Shown in pieces: positions 17,711 to 27,007 of a stretch of 64,000 nucleotides of DNA. Position numbers and translations under genes: made by a program. Positions within the stretch are counted from its first letter, which is position 1. Each line of letters opens with the position of its first letter. The stretch comes from Propionibacterium sp. Lineage in GTDB: Bacteria > Actinomycetota > Actinomycetes > Propionibacteriales > Propionibacteriaceae. The DNA lies in the NCBI GenBank assembly GCA_012517965.1, contig JAAYTZ010000113.1:79465-143464 (forward strand), read 5' to 3'. The notes under the pieces are model-generated. The model was not told where the DNA came from. It made no database searches and worked only from the letters and a program-made list of their open reading frames with translations.

Positions 17711-19837
17711 TCAGGCGATCAGGGACATGATCCAGGCCAACTGGAAGGCGCGTTCGCGCCAGGCCCGGTACCGGCCCGACACCCCTCCGTGCCCGGCCAC
17801 CATCTCGGTCTTGAGCAGGATGTCGGCCGCGTCGTTGGTCGCCAGGTCGCGCAGCTTCGCCACCCACTTGGCCGGCTCGGTCACCTCCACCCGGGTGTCG
17901 TTCAGGCTGGTCGTGACCAACAGGGCCGGGTAGCGCTGCCGGGTGACGTTGTCGTAGGGCGAGTAGGACTTCATGTAGGCGTACACCTCGCGGTCGTGCA
18001 ACGGATCGCCCCACTCCTCCCACTCGGTCACCGTCAGCGGCAGGTCGGGGTTGAGCGTGGTTGTGAGGGCGTCCACGAACGGCACCATCGCATGGATCCC
18101 GCGGAACAGTTCGGGGGCCAGGTTCGCCACCGCCCCCATGAGCAGGCCGCCGGCCGAGCCGCCCTCCGCGACGAGCCGGTCGGGGCGGGTGTAGGCGTGG
18201 TCCACGAGGGCCCGGGCGCAGGCGATGAAGTCGGTGAAGGTCGTCGCCTTCCGGCCGAGTTTGCCGGCGTCGTACCAGGGGCGTCCCAGTTCGCCGCCGC
18301 CGCGGACGTGGGCGATGGCGTAGACGAAGCCCTCGTCCAACAGCGACAGCCGCGCGACACTGAAGAACGGGCTCGTCGAGATCTCGTAGGCCCCGTAGCC
18401 GTAGAGGACGCAGGGGGCCGTCCCGTCGGCGGGGGTGTCGCGGCGCCGCACGATCGACACCGGCACCCGGACGCCGTCGGCGGCGGTCGCCCACAGGCGC
18501 TCCTGGATGTGGTCGGCCGGGCGATAAGGGCCCCGCTCGGGATGGTCGAGCACCGGGGTGGTTTTGAGCAGCCGGCGCTCGCCGGTGACCAGCGAGTACT
18601 CGAACAGCGACGGCGGGGTCACCATCGACTCGTACACGAACCGGAAGCGGTCGGAGTCGACGTCGGGGTCGGCGTCGGCGTCCACGTCGTAGAGCGGCTC
18701 GTCGAAGGCGAGCTCCGCCCAGGCGCCCGGCGCGCCGTCCGCGGCCAACGGCAGCACCGCGACGCCGGCCAGCCCCTCGGTGCGATGGGTGACGACCAGG
18801 GCGCGCCGATAGGCCGTGACCGAGTTGAGGCGGCGGTCGTCGCGCCCCGGCACCAGGGGCGTCCAGTCGTCGGCGGTGGTGCTGTCCAGCGGCGCCCGGG
18901 CGAGGGCGAACTGCGGGTGATCGGCGTTGTGCACGATGTAGAGCGCGTCGGGGCCCACCTCGACCGAGTACTCGACGCCCTCCCGGCGCGGCGCGACGCA
19001 GCGGGGCGGCGCCTCCGGCTCGGCCGTCGGGATCAGGTGGGTCTCGCTGGTCAGCTTGGAGCCGACCTCGATGAGGGCGTAGGCGTAGTCGCGGGAGCCG
19101 TCGACCCACACCCAGAAGCGGTCGTCTGGTTCGTGAAACACGAGGGTGTCGGCCGCGCCGGGCGTCCAGAGCCGACGACGCCACACCTCGTGTGGACGCC
19201 AGGCCTCGTCGACGCGCACGTAGAACAGCCACTCGTCCCCGAGCCAGGTGCCCCCCGCGGCGACCCCGGTCACGGGCCCGTCGACGAGGGCGCCGGTGGC
19301 GAGGTCCTTCACGTAGAGGTCGTAACGTTCGTCGCCGGCGGTGTCCACGGAGTAGGCGAGCAGCCGGCCCGACGGCGACACCTCGGACCAGCCCAGTGCC
19401 AGGTACTCGTGCCCCTCGGCGAGTTGTTGCAGGTCCAGCAGCACTTGCTCGTCGGGCCGGGGATCGGTGACGTCCGGGATCGCGTCGCGGTCGACGGCCG
19501 GCAGGCGGCAGTGCCGGGGGTAGTCCAGGCCCTCGGTGCTCCGGCTGTAGTACCAGAAGGAGTCCCCGCCACGGTGGGTGACGAACAGCGGCACCGACAG
19601 GTCGGTCTGTTGGGTGCGCGCCGCGATGTCTGCGTACAGTCGCTCGCGCAGGGGCGCCTGACCGGCGGTGACCGCCTCGGTGAAGGCGTTCTCGGCCTCC
19701 AGATAGGCCACCAGACGCGGGTCGGTCTTGTCCGACATCCAGTGATAGGGGTCGGTCACGTGGTCGCCGTGGAAGCTGCGCGTGTACGGGATCCGGGGCG
19801 CGTCCGGCGGGGTCGGGACGGCGGCGGGTTCGGTCAT
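17711..19837 (-). CDS. ptrB: Oligopeptidase B (S9A prolyl oligopeptidase family)
   Basis: A 708 aa serine peptidase cleaving short peptides after basic residues. The N-terminal beta-propeller (about 1-420) includes DPYHWM near the start, the usual family opening. The C-terminal alpha/beta-hydrolase carries Ser561 in GGSAGG, the Asp in TSLNDTRVE and the His in AGHGG. The length matches PtrB (about 690). Start ATG 19837 has GAGGAG 7 bases upstream; the open frame continuing to 21439 lies opposite sigA and is not coding. It sits between sigB and sigA with no evident functional tie. Confidence 0.92.
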   Translation of the reverse strand: MTEPAAVPTPPDAPRIPYTRSFHGDHVTDPYHWMSDKTDPRLVAYLEAENAFTEAVTAGQAPLRERLYADIAARTQQTDLSVPLFVTHRGGDSFWYYSRSTEGLDYPRHCRLPAVDRDAIPDVTDPRPDEQVLLDLQQLAEGHEYLALGWSEVSPSGRLLAYSVDTAGDERYDLYVKDLATGALVDGPVTGVAAGGTWLGDEWLFYVRVDEAWRPHEVWRRRLWTPGAADTLVFHEPDDRFWVWVDGSRDYAYALIEVGSKLTSETHLIPTAEPEAPPRCVAPRREGVEYSVEVGPDALYIVHNADHPQFALARAPLDSTTADDWTPLVPGRDDRRLNSVTAYRRALVVTHRTEGLAGVAVLPLAADGAPGAWAELAFDEPLYDVDADADPDVDSDRFRFVYESMVTPPSLFEYSLVTGERRLLKTTPVLDHPERGPYRPADHIQERLWATAADGVRVPVSIVRRRDTPADGTAPCVLYGYGAYEISTSPFFSVARLSLLDEGFVYAIAHVRGGGELGRPWYDAGKLGRKATTFTDFIACARALVDHAYTRPDRLVAEGGSAGGLLMGAVANLAPELFRGIHAMVPFVDALTTTLNPDLPLTVTEWEEWGDPLHDREVYAYMKSYSPYDNVTRQRYPALLVTTSLNDTRVEVTEPAKWVAKLRDLATNDAADILLKTEMVAGHGGVSGRYRAWRERAFQLAWIMSLIA

Positions 19838-19932
19838 GCGGGTCTCCTCGATCGGTCGCTCACGGCACCCTACTGGCCCTTCCGCGCTTGGGTTCTGGGC
19901 GGTGGCGTGCCAGAATGTGTCGTCGCGCGGTC

Positions 19933-19949
19933 TTGACACGTCCCGTGTC
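19933..19949 (+). promoter_or_regulatory. TTGACA with embedded inverted repeat upstream of sigA
   Basis: A consensus-like TTGACA (19933-19938) overlaps a perfect GACACG-TCC-CGTGTC inverted repeat (19935-19949), 39 bases before the sigA start. A good -10 at the right distance is not evident, so it may be a -35 or an operator rather than a full promoter. Confidence 0.3.
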
Positions 19950-19987
19950 TGCTGCGCCCTCAAGCACTTCCGATCGAGAGGCTGCCC

Positions 19988-21478
19988 GTGACTCCTCCAC
20001 GCACCGCTGCGAAGAACACCCCCGCCCCAGACGCGGAGGAGCCGAAAACCCGGGCGCCCCGGAGGAAGGCCGCGGTGAGCGAGGAGGAGGGGGCAACGCC
20101 GAAGCCCGTCCGCCGCCCGCGTGCCACCGGGGCGACCGGTGACGCCGGGGCGTCCGCCGCTCCCGCCAGGCCGACCCGGACCCGCAAGGCCGCCGAGGAG
20201 GTGCCGGCGCCCGTGGCCGCCCCGGTGCCGGACGAGGATCTCGACCTGGACGTCGTCGACCTCGAGGCCGACGTGGAACCCGACCTCGTCGAGGTCGAAC
20301 TGGATGTGGAGGTCATCGAGGACGAGGACGACCTCACCGTCGAGGACGTGGCCACCGGCAAGGTCGAGGCGGTCAAGTTCCAGCGCGAGGGCGACGACGT
20401 GGTACTCACGGTGGGCGGCACGAAGCGGAGCCTCGACGAGGTCGACGAGGGATCGTTCGACACCAGCGAGGCGGAGAAGGACGAGAAGGCGATCACCTCG
20501 GAGGACGAAGGCTTCGTCGTGAGCGACGCGGACGACACCGACGAGCCCGAGCAGCAGGTCATGGCGGCCGGTGCGACCGCCGACCCGGTCAAGGACTACC
20601 TCAAGCAGATCGGCAAGGTGGCGCTCCTCAACGCCGAGCAGGAGGTGTCGCTGGCCAAGCGCATCGAGGCCGGGCTGTTCGCCGACGAGAAGTTGACGGC
20701 GGGGGAGGTCGCGCCCAGCGACCTGGACGACTACGAGTGGATCGCCGAGGACGGACGCCGCGCCAAGAACCACCTCCTCGAGGCCAACCTGCGCCTGGTG
20801 GTCTCCCTCGCGAAGCGGTACACCGGCCGGGGCATGCTCTTCCTCGACCTGATCCAGGAAGGGAACCTCGGTCTGATCCGCGCCGTCGAGAAGTTCGACT
20901 ACACCAAGGGCTACAAGTTCTCGACCTACGCGACGTGGTGGATCAAGCAGGCGATCACCCGCGCCATGGCCGACCAGGCGCGCACCATCCGCATCCCGGT
21001 GCACATGGTCGAGGTCATCAACAAGTTGGCGCGGGTGCAGCGGCAGATGCTGCAGGACCTGGGGCGCGAGCCCACGCCCGAGGAGCTCGCCAAGGAACTC
21101 GACATGACGCCCGAGAAGGTCATCGAGGTGCAGAAGTACGGCCGCGAGCCGATCTCGCTGCACACCCCGCTGGGCGAGGACGGCGACTCGGAGTTCGGCG
21201 ACCTGATCGAGGACTCCGAGGCGGTCGTGCCCGCCGAGGCCGTGAACTTCACGCTCCTGCAGGAGCAGTTGCACGACGTCCTCGACACCCTGTCGGAGCG
21301 CGAGGCCGGCGTCGTGTCCATGCGGTTCGGGCTTACCGATGGCCAGCCGAAGACTCTCGACGAGATCGGCAAGGTCTACGGGGTGACCCGGGAGCGGATC
21401 CGGCAGATCGAGTCCAAGACCATGAGCAAGCTCCGCCACCCGTCGAGGTCTCAGGTGTTGCGCGATTACCTCGACTGA
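19988..21478 (+). CDS. sigA: Principal RNA polymerase sigma factor SigA
   Basis: A 496 aa group 1 sigma factor. The first 195 residues are a long basic-then-acidic low-complexity extension (region 1.1 plus an actinobacterial insert). [16 protein letters not shown] is region 1.2; [28 protein letters not shown] and [19 protein letters not shown] are region 2; [14 protein letters not shown] is region 3; [11 protein letters not shown] is region 4.2. The ending VLRDYLD is typical of SigA. It is the housekeeping sigma that would read the TANNNT hexamers found across this window. A strong hairpin follows 23 bases after the stop. Confidence 0.95.
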   Translation: MTPPRTAAKNTPAPDAEEPKTRAPRRKAAVSEEEGATPKPVRRPRATGATGDAGASAAPARPTRTRKAAEEVPAPVAAPVPDEDLDLDVVDLEADVEPDLVEVELDVEVIEDEDDLTVEDVATGKVEAVKFQREGDDVVLTVGGTKRSLDEVDEGSFDTSEAEKDEKAITSEDEGFVVSDADDTDEPEQQVMAAGATADPVKDYLKQIGKVALLNAEQEVSLAKRIEAGLFADEKLTAGEVAPSDLDDYEWIAEDGRRAKNHLLEANLRLVVSLAKRYTGRGMLFLDLIQEGNLGLIRAVEKFDYTKGYKFSTYATWWIKQAITRAMADQARTIRIPVHMVEVINKLARVQRQMLQDLGREPTPEELAKELDMTPEKVIEVQKYGREPISLHTPLGEDGDSEFGDLIEDSEAVVPAEAVNFTLLQEQLHDVLDTLSEREAGVVSMRFGLTDGQPKTLDEIGKVYGVTRERIRQIESKTMSKLRHPSRSQVLRDYLD

Positions 21479-21501
21479 CGACGCCGACGGCTGACGCGAC
21501 T

Positions 21502-21528
21502 GGGCCGGCCCCCCGCGGGGGCCGGCCC
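21502..21528 (+). terminator. Hairpin after sigA
   Basis: A perfect 12-base stem (GGGCCGGCCCCC) with a 3-base loop, without a T tract, as is usual in high-GC actinobacteria. It lies between the convergent sigA and the kinase-like gene and could stop both. Confidence 0.7.
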
Positions 21529-21557
21529 TGTCGCGTTGCGGGTGCGGGCGCCGGTGC

Positions 21558-22184
21558 TCAGGCGGCCTTGGCCTGAATGGCGCGCTTGATCAGGTCGACG
21601 ATGGTGTCGGTGTCCAGGCCGACGCCGTTGAGGACCAGGTCGTAGTAGTCGTTGTCACGGGGGTCGAAGCGGTAGGTGCGCATCGACATGTCGGCGCGGA
21701 ACTCGTCCTCGATCTCCTGGCGCTTGGCGGCGCGCTCGACCGAGATGCCCGAGAGGGCGGCCGCCCGCTCGATGCGCTTCTGCCTCGGGCCGTCCAGCTT
21801 GACGTGGAGCGTGTTGGGCCGGTTCTGGAGCAGGAACTGGCCGTTGCGGCCCAGGATGATGCCGCCCTCGGCGGCCTCCTGGGCGACGATGGCGGTGTTC
21901 TCCTCAGCGAGCTGGCTGTAGGAGCGCTCCTCGGCGGCCAGCGTCGGGCTGGGGTCGCTGGTCTCGCTCGGGAAGGCGCGCGCGAACCCGCGCATCATCT
22001 GGGCGACGATGCCCTGCTTCTCGCGGCTCTGCACCGACTCCTCGATCTCCTCGGAGCTGAAGGCCTGCTTGTGCACCTTGAGCCCGAGTTCCTCGGACAG
22101 CTTGGTGGCCACCTCCTGCATGTTCGCTCCGTAGGTCTCCCACAGGGTGATCACGAGGGGGAGGTTGCTGCGGGTTTCGCTCAT
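21558..22184 (-). CDS. Cytidylate kinase-like family protein
   Basis: A 208 aa protein of the PF13189 type. It opens LPLVITLWETYGANMQEVATKLSEELGLKV. In active members the second block is a glycine-rich P-loop (ISREYGSGG...), but here the glycines are gone (TYGANMQ). EGGIILGRNGQFLL and the RIERAAALSGIS / DRRRAAYYRRFY-like RADMSMRTYRFDPRDNDYYDLVLN region remain. Nucleotide binding is therefore doubtful, and the product may be regulatory. Start ATG 22184 has GAGGAG 6 bases upstream. The function is unknown. Confidence 0.75.
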   Translation of the reverse strand: MSETRSNLPLVITLWETYGANMQEVATKLSEELGLKVHKQAFSSEEIEESVQSREKQGIVAQMMRGFARAFPSETSDPSPTLAAEERSYSQLAEENTAIVAQEAAEGGIILGRNGQFLLQNRPNTLHVKLDGPRQKRIERAAALSGISVERAAKRQEIEDEFRADMSMRTYRFDPRDNDYYDLVLNGVGLDTDTIVDLIKRAIQAKAA

Positions 22185-22277
22185 TGAGTGCTCCTCGGTT
22201 ATTAATCTCGGGACGGCTTGGACAGCACGATAGCGAAGCGGGGCCTCTCGGCAACCAGTGGCCAGCAGTTGCACGAC

Positions 22278-22283
22278 TAGACT
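22278..22283 (+). promoter_or_regulatory. Leaderless -10 (TAGACT)
   Basis: TAGACT is followed by 8 bases and GTG at 22292. Confidence 0.5.
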
Positions 22284-22291
22284 CGGGAATC

Positions 22292-22855
22292 GTGTCCGAG
22301 CCGACTTCCACACCCCTCCCCCGTAGCCAACGGCGGGTCGTGCCGTTCCGGATCCGGGAGGCCCGCCTCTCCGATCTGGACGCTGCCGCCCGCGTCCGCG
22401 CCGCCTGCTGGCGGGAGTCGTTCACGGGCCTGGTCCCGGACGAGGTGCTCGCGAACGCGGACGCCTGGGCGCCGCGGGTCGCCGAGGCGTGGGCGTCGTC
22501 CATGCTGGAACGGGGGGCGTCCTACTGGCTGGCGGTCGACGAACACGGGCAGATCGTGGGCGTCGCGCACGCGGACGCCGCCTTCGAACCGGACGCCCCC
22601 GCCCCCCTCGAACTGAAGACCCTGTACCTGCTCGACCGGGCGAAGGGGTCCGGGGTGGCCGCGGCCCTGGTGCACCGCGCGATCGGCGACGAGGTTCCGG
22701 CCTACCTGTGGGTGATCGAGGGCAACGAGCGAGCGATCGGGTTCTACGAGCGGATCGGCTTCCGCCGCGACGGTGCGGTGCGGGCCATCCGCCCGGGCTG
22801 GCCGGGCGGCCGGCAGGTCAGGATGGTCCGGCGTCCGGCCGTCGACCCCGACTGA
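22292..22855 (+). CDS. GNAT-family N-acetyltransferase
   Basis: A 187 aa acetyl-CoA-dependent acetyltransferase. It begins FRIREARLSDLDAAARVRAACW, the N-terminal strand and helix of the fold. The acetyl-CoA loop is LDRAKGSGVAAALVHRAIGD, and motif B is YLWVIEGNERAIGFYERIGFRRDG. The acceptor is not predictable; relatives act on small molecules or protein N-termini. GTG at 22292 is placed by the TAGACT hexamer rather than by the long open frame upstream. It is divergent from the kinase-like gene. Confidence 0.88.
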   Translation: MSEPTSTPLPRSQRRVVPFRIREARLSDLDAAARVRAACWRESFTGLVPDEVLANADAWAPRVAEAWASSMLERGASYWLAVDEHGQIVGVAHADAAFEPDAPAPLELKTLYLLDRAKGSGVAAALVHRAIGDEVPAYLWVIEGNERAIGFYERIGFRRDGAVRAIRPGWPGGRQVRMVRRPAVDPD

Positions 22856-22893
22856 GCCGACGCCGCCGCGACACTCCGGGCCCCCCGGTGGCC

Positions 22894-22899
22894 TAGGGT
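22894..22899 (+). promoter_or_regulatory. Leaderless -10 (TAGGGT) of sdaA
   Basis: TAGGGT is followed by 7 bases and ATG at 22907. Confidence 0.5.
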
Positions 22900-22906
22900 C
22901 GGAGCC

Positions 22907-24251
22907 ATGGCGCTCAGCGTGTTCGATCTGTTCAAGATCGGGATCGGCCCGTCCTCCTCCCACACGGTGGGCCCGATGAAGGCGGCCGCCCGGTTCCTGG
23001 ACGCCCTCGGGCCGCGCCTGCCCATGGTCGGGCGGCTCAAGGTCGGGCTCTACGGCTCATTGGGCGCCACCGGGGCCGGCCACGCCTCGGACGCGGCCGT
23101 CGTCCTGGGGCTGCTGGGGGAGGACCCCCGAACCGTCGACACCCGCACCGCTCCCGCGCGCGTCGCGGCCGTCCGCGACCGGGAGGAACTGCTGGTGGCG
23201 GGGACGCATCCGGTGCGGTTCCTGAAGGCCGACCTGAAGCTCTACAAGCGCCGTACGCTGCCCGGGCACCCCAACGGGCTGGTCTTCACGGCCTTCGACG
23301 CGGCCGGCGCGGTGATGGAGGAACGCACCTACTACTCGATCGGCGGCGGTTTCGTCCTCGAGGCCGGCGCGCCCACCACCGGGGTGGACGAGCGGCCGGT
23401 GCCGCACCCGTTCGCGACCGCGGACGAGCTGGTCGCCCTCACCACCGAGACCGGCAAGTCGATCGCCCGCCTGACCTGGGAGAACGAACTGGCTCTGCGG
23501 CCCGAGGAGCAGGTGCGTGCCGGCCTCCAGGAGATCTGGCAGGTGATGAACGCCGGCATCGAGGCGGGGATGAACACCGAGGGAATCCTGCCCGGCGGCC
23601 TACGGGTGCCGCGGCGTGCCCCCCGGCTGTACTCCCAGCTGCAGGTCGGACGACCCCAGGCCGACCCCCTCGCGGCGCTCGACTGGGTGACGCTGTATGC
23701 GATGGCGGTGAGCGAGGAGAACGCCGCCGGCGGTCGGGTGGTCACCGCTCCGACGAACGGCGCCGCCGGGGTCATCCCCGCCGTGCTGCGCTACTACCGC
23801 GACTGGGTCCCGGGCGCCAACGAGGTGGGGGTGAACCGGTTCCTGCTCACCGCGGGCGCGATCGGGCAGCTCCTCAAGGCCAACGCGTCCATCTCGGGCG
23901 CCGAGGTGGGCTGCCAGGGCGAGGTCGGCTCGGCCTGTTCGATGGCCGCCGCGGCGCTGTGCGGCCTGCTCGGCGGCACCCCCCGCCAGGTCGAGAACGC
24001 GGCCGAGATCGCCCTGGAGCACAACCTCGGGTTGACCTGTGATCCCGTCGCCGGCCTCGTCCAGATCCCGTGCATCGAGCGCAACGCGATCGCGGCCGTG
24101 AAGGCGTTGGCGGCGGCCCGGACGGCCCTGCACGGCGACGGAACCCACCTGGTCACCTTCGACGCGGTGATGCACACCATGCTCGACACCGGCCGGGACA
24201 TGATGCTCAAGTACAAGGAGACGGCCCGGGGCGGTTTGGCCGTCAACGTGG

Positions 24252-24262
<11 letters not shown>
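22907..24262 (+). CDS. sdaA: L-serine ammonia-lyase (single-chain, Fe-S)
   Basis: A 451 aa one-chain enzyme with the beta region first and the alpha region second, which deaminates L-serine to pyruvate and ammonia using a [4Fe-4S] cluster. It starts [25 protein letters not shown], the standard opening. Cluster-region cysteines are in [15 protein letters not shown] and [18 protein letters not shown], and the HNLG motif is present. The length matches E. coli SdaA (about 455). It overlaps the convergent HAD gene by 11 bases. The ATG is leaderless, 7 bases after TAGGGT. Confidence 0.95.
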
Positions 24263-24914
<652 letters not shown>

Positions 24915-24920
24915 CCGGGC

Positions 24921-24926
24921 AGCGTA
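24921..24926 (-). promoter_or_regulatory. Leaderless -10 (TACGCT) of the HAD gene
   Basis: On the minus strand TACGCT is followed by 6 bases and GTG at 24914. Confidence 0.5.
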
Positions 24927-24948
24927 GCCGCGCCGCCCGCCGGGAGCG

Positions 24949-25461
24949 TCAGGACGCCGCGGCGCGGAAGGCCGCCAGCAGCCGGTCGGAGAACAGCACG
25001 AACCGGACCAGGTCGATGCCCGGTCCGGGGTGCGCCCGCACGGCGGCGACCGCGACGTCGGCGACCTGGCCGGCGTCCCAGCCGTAGATCCCCGCGCCGA
25101 TCGCGGGGATGGCGACGGACCGCGCCCCGAGGTCGGCCGCCACGTCCAGCGACCGCGTGAAGGCGGACGCGAGCAGCGCCGGGTCGGTCTGCCCGGCGTG
25201 CCGGTTGGGTCCGACGGCGTGGATGACCCAGCGGCTCGGAAGGCCGAAGGCGCTCGTCGCGACGGCGTCCCCGACCGGCAGGCCCTCCGGGTACCGCTCG
25301 CGGCGCAACGCCCGGCAGGCCTCGAGCAAACCGGGCCCGGCCGCGCGATGGATGGCACCGTCCACCCCGCCGCCGCCCAGCAGCGAGGAGTTGGCGGCGT
25401 TGACGATCGCGTCCACGGTCTGGGTGGTGATGTCGCCCAGGACGGTCTCGATGCGTGGCAT
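24949..25461 (-). CDS. Macrodomain protein (O-acetyl-ADP-ribose deacetylase-like)
   Basis: A 170 aa stand-alone macrodomain. IETVLGDITTQTVDAIVNAANSSLLGGGGVDGAIHRAAGP is the adenosine-binding region, and IPAIGAGIYGW is the second ligand loop. It resembles YmdB-type enzymes that deacetylate O-acetyl-ADP-ribose or remove ADP-ribose. ATG 25461 has AGGA 8 bases upstream and is preferred to the ATG at 25470, which overlaps that site. It runs in the same direction as the HAD gene and ends 34 bases before it, so they might share a message. Confidence 0.9.
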   Translation of the reverse strand: MPRIETVLGDITTQTVDAIVNAANSSLLGGGGVDGAIHRAAGPGLLEACRALRRERYPEGLPVGDAVATSAFGLPSRWVIHAVGPNRHAGQTDPALLASAFTRSLDVAADLGARSVAIPAIGAGIYGWDAGQVADVAVAAVRAHPGPGIDLVRFVLFSDRLLAAFRAAAS

Positions 25462-25508
25462 GACGCTCATCCTGGCCGATCGGCCGGGGCACGTCACGGA
25501 GGGCGGGC

Positions 25509-25514
25509 TAGGGT
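25509..25514 (+). promoter_or_regulatory. Leaderless -10 (TAGGGT)
   Basis: TAGGGT is followed by 6 bases and GTG at 25521. It lies divergent to the macrodomain gene. Confidence 0.5.
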
Positions 25515-25520
25515 CGGGTC

Positions 25521-26507
25521 GTGCTGACCGTTCCCGTCTCCGTGCTCGACCTGTCGTTCGTCGCCCAGGGCCAGTCCACCGCGGACGCCCTGTCCGCAAC
25601 CCTGGACCTCGCCCGGGCGGCCGACCGGCTGGGCTGCGTGCGGTTCTGGACCGCCGAGCACCACAACATGGGCTCGGTCGCCGCCACCAGCCCGGGGGTG
25701 CTCATCGCCGCGCTGGGGGCGGCGACCACCCGGATCCGCGTCGGATCGGGTGGGGTGATGCTGCCCAACCACAGCCCCTACGTGGTGGCCGAGCAGTTCG
25801 CGGTCCTCGAGGCCCTCTACCCGGGCCGCGTCGACCTCGGCATCGGGCGCGCCCCGGGCACGGACCCGCTCACGGCCTGGGCGCTTCGGCGCGGGCTGGA
25901 ACGCGACGGCGTCGACGACTTCGCCGAGCACGTCCAGCTGATCCGGGCGTGGCTCAGCCCACAGGGTGTCCAGGCCGGCAACGGGCGGGAGTTGGCGGTG
26001 ACCCCGCACGCCACCAGCTACCCGGAGGTGTGGCTGCTCGGCTCCTCGGACTTTTCGGCGCGTCTGGCCGGACGCCTCGGCCTGCGGTACGCCTACGCCG
26101 GGCACTTCGGCGAACTGGACCCCGCGGCCGTCGTGGAGCTCTACCGGCGGGGGTTCGAGCCGTCGGCCGAACTGGCGCAGCCGTTCGCGTCGGTGTGCGT
26201 GTCGGCGATCACCGCGCCGACCGACGCGGAAGCGCAGTTCCTCGCGGGCCCGGCCCGGCACCGCTGGCTCGGCCTGCGGCAGGGCCGCCGAGAGCCGTTG
26301 GTCGCTCCGGAGGAGGCGGCCCGGCTCCTGGGGCCCGGGGCGCACAGGCTGGCCGGCGTCAACCACGTCGGCACGCCGGACGCGGTGGCGTCCGCGATCA
26401 ACGCCCTGGTGGAGCGGGCCGGCGCCGACGAGATCATGATCGCCGGCGCGACGTACGACGTCGCCACCCGGATCGACACGCTGCGCTCCCTCACCGGCGC
26501 GGCCTGA
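25521..26507 (+). CDS. LLM-class flavin-dependent oxidoreductase
   Basis: A 328 aa luciferase-like monooxygenase with the TIM-barrel blocks RFWTAEHHNMGSVAATSPGVLIAAL, RIRVGSGGVMLPNHSPYVVAEQFAVLEALYPGRVDLGIGRAPG and GTPDAVASAINAL. It belongs to the MsnO8-type subgroup found alone in many bacteria. FMN is the likely cofactor and the substrate is unknown. Start GTG 25521 follows TAGGGT by 6 bases. A perfect 13-base-pair hairpin follows its stop. Confidence 0.88.
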   Translation: MLTVPVSVLDLSFVAQGQSTADALSATLDLARAADRLGCVRFWTAEHHNMGSVAATSPGVLIAALGAATTRIRVGSGGVMLPNHSPYVVAEQFAVLEALYPGRVDLGIGRAPGTDPLTAWALRRGLERDGVDDFAEHVQLIRAWLSPQGVQAGNGRELAVTPHATSYPEVWLLGSSDFSARLAGRLGLRYAYAGHFGELDPAAVVELYRRGFEPSAELAQPFASVCVSAITAPTDAEAQFLAGPARHRWLGLRQGRREPLVAPEEAARLLGPGAHRLAGVNHVGTPDAVASAINALVERAGADEIMIAGATYDVATRIDTLRSLTGAA

Positions 26508-26550
26508 GCCGCCGGGCCACTTCGTTCCCGCGTCCCGTGCGGACGAGAGC

Positions 26551-26580
26551 AGGGCCCCGGACCGAGCGGTCCGGGGCCCT
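26551..26580. terminator. Bidirectional hairpin between the LLM gene and DUF7455 gene
   Basis: Perfect 13-base stem (AGGGCCCCGGACC and its complement) with a 4-base GAGC loop, placed between convergent genes. No T tract. Confidence 0.75.
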
Positions 26581-26606
26581 GAAGGGGTCTGGGGCGGGGG
26601 GTCTGC

Positions 26607-26795
26607 TCAGGCGAGGCGGCTCGTCTCGTCCTGGATGTTGAGGGCGACCTGCCGCAGCTTGTCCTGGTGAGCCCGCGCGTGGTGGGCGCAGAACAGCAGC
26701 TCGCCACCCGAGGGAAGCGTGACCCGGAGGTACGCCTGAGCGCCGCAGCGATCGCAGCGATCGGCGACGGTGAGAGGTTCGGCGACGGTGATCAT
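26607..26795 (-). CDS. Small zinc-finger protein, DUF7455 type
   Basis: A 62 aa protein with the pair CDRCGAQAYLRV and LLFCAHHARAH, giving a likely Cys3-His zinc site. This is a widespread actinobacterial family, often found beside the second gyrB-like gene, as here. Its role is unknown. ATG 26795 has GGAAGGA 7 bases upstream. It is divergent from parE. Confidence 0.82.
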   Translation of the reverse strand: MITVAEPLTVADRCDRCGAQAYLRVTLPSGGELLFCAHHARAHQDKLRQVALNIQDETSRLA

Positions 26796-26995
26796 GGCGG
26801 TTCCTTCCTGGGTGCGGGCCGGCGGTTTCTTGCACTGGTCTGCATCTGGTCAACACGGTCTGGGTGCCGTTCATTCCCGCATCCGGCTCGACCCTAACCG
26901 CCGGCACCGACACTCCGGCACCCATCCCGGGGGACGTCCGGGAAAACTCGGGGGCGCCCGGGGGCGGGCTGCGCGGTGGTGTCGGTGCGGCCCGC

Positions 26996-27001
26996 TACGC
27001 T
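26996..27001 (+). promoter_or_regulatory. Leaderless -10 (TACGCT) of the topoisomerase B gene
   Basis: TACGCT is followed by 6 bases and GTG at 27008. Confidence 0.5.
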
Positions 27002-27007
27002 CGCCGC

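Noticed and set aside
19838-21439. Long minus-strand open frame opposite sigA, joined to oligopeptidase B
   Set aside because: It is open only because of GC-rich codon use. The peptidase starts at 19837 with a clear ribosome site, and the sigA frame is unmistakable.
26864-27007. Upstream extension of the parE-like gene
   Set aside because: Normal GyrB-type N-termini begin close to GTG 27008, which has a leaderless promoter hexamer.
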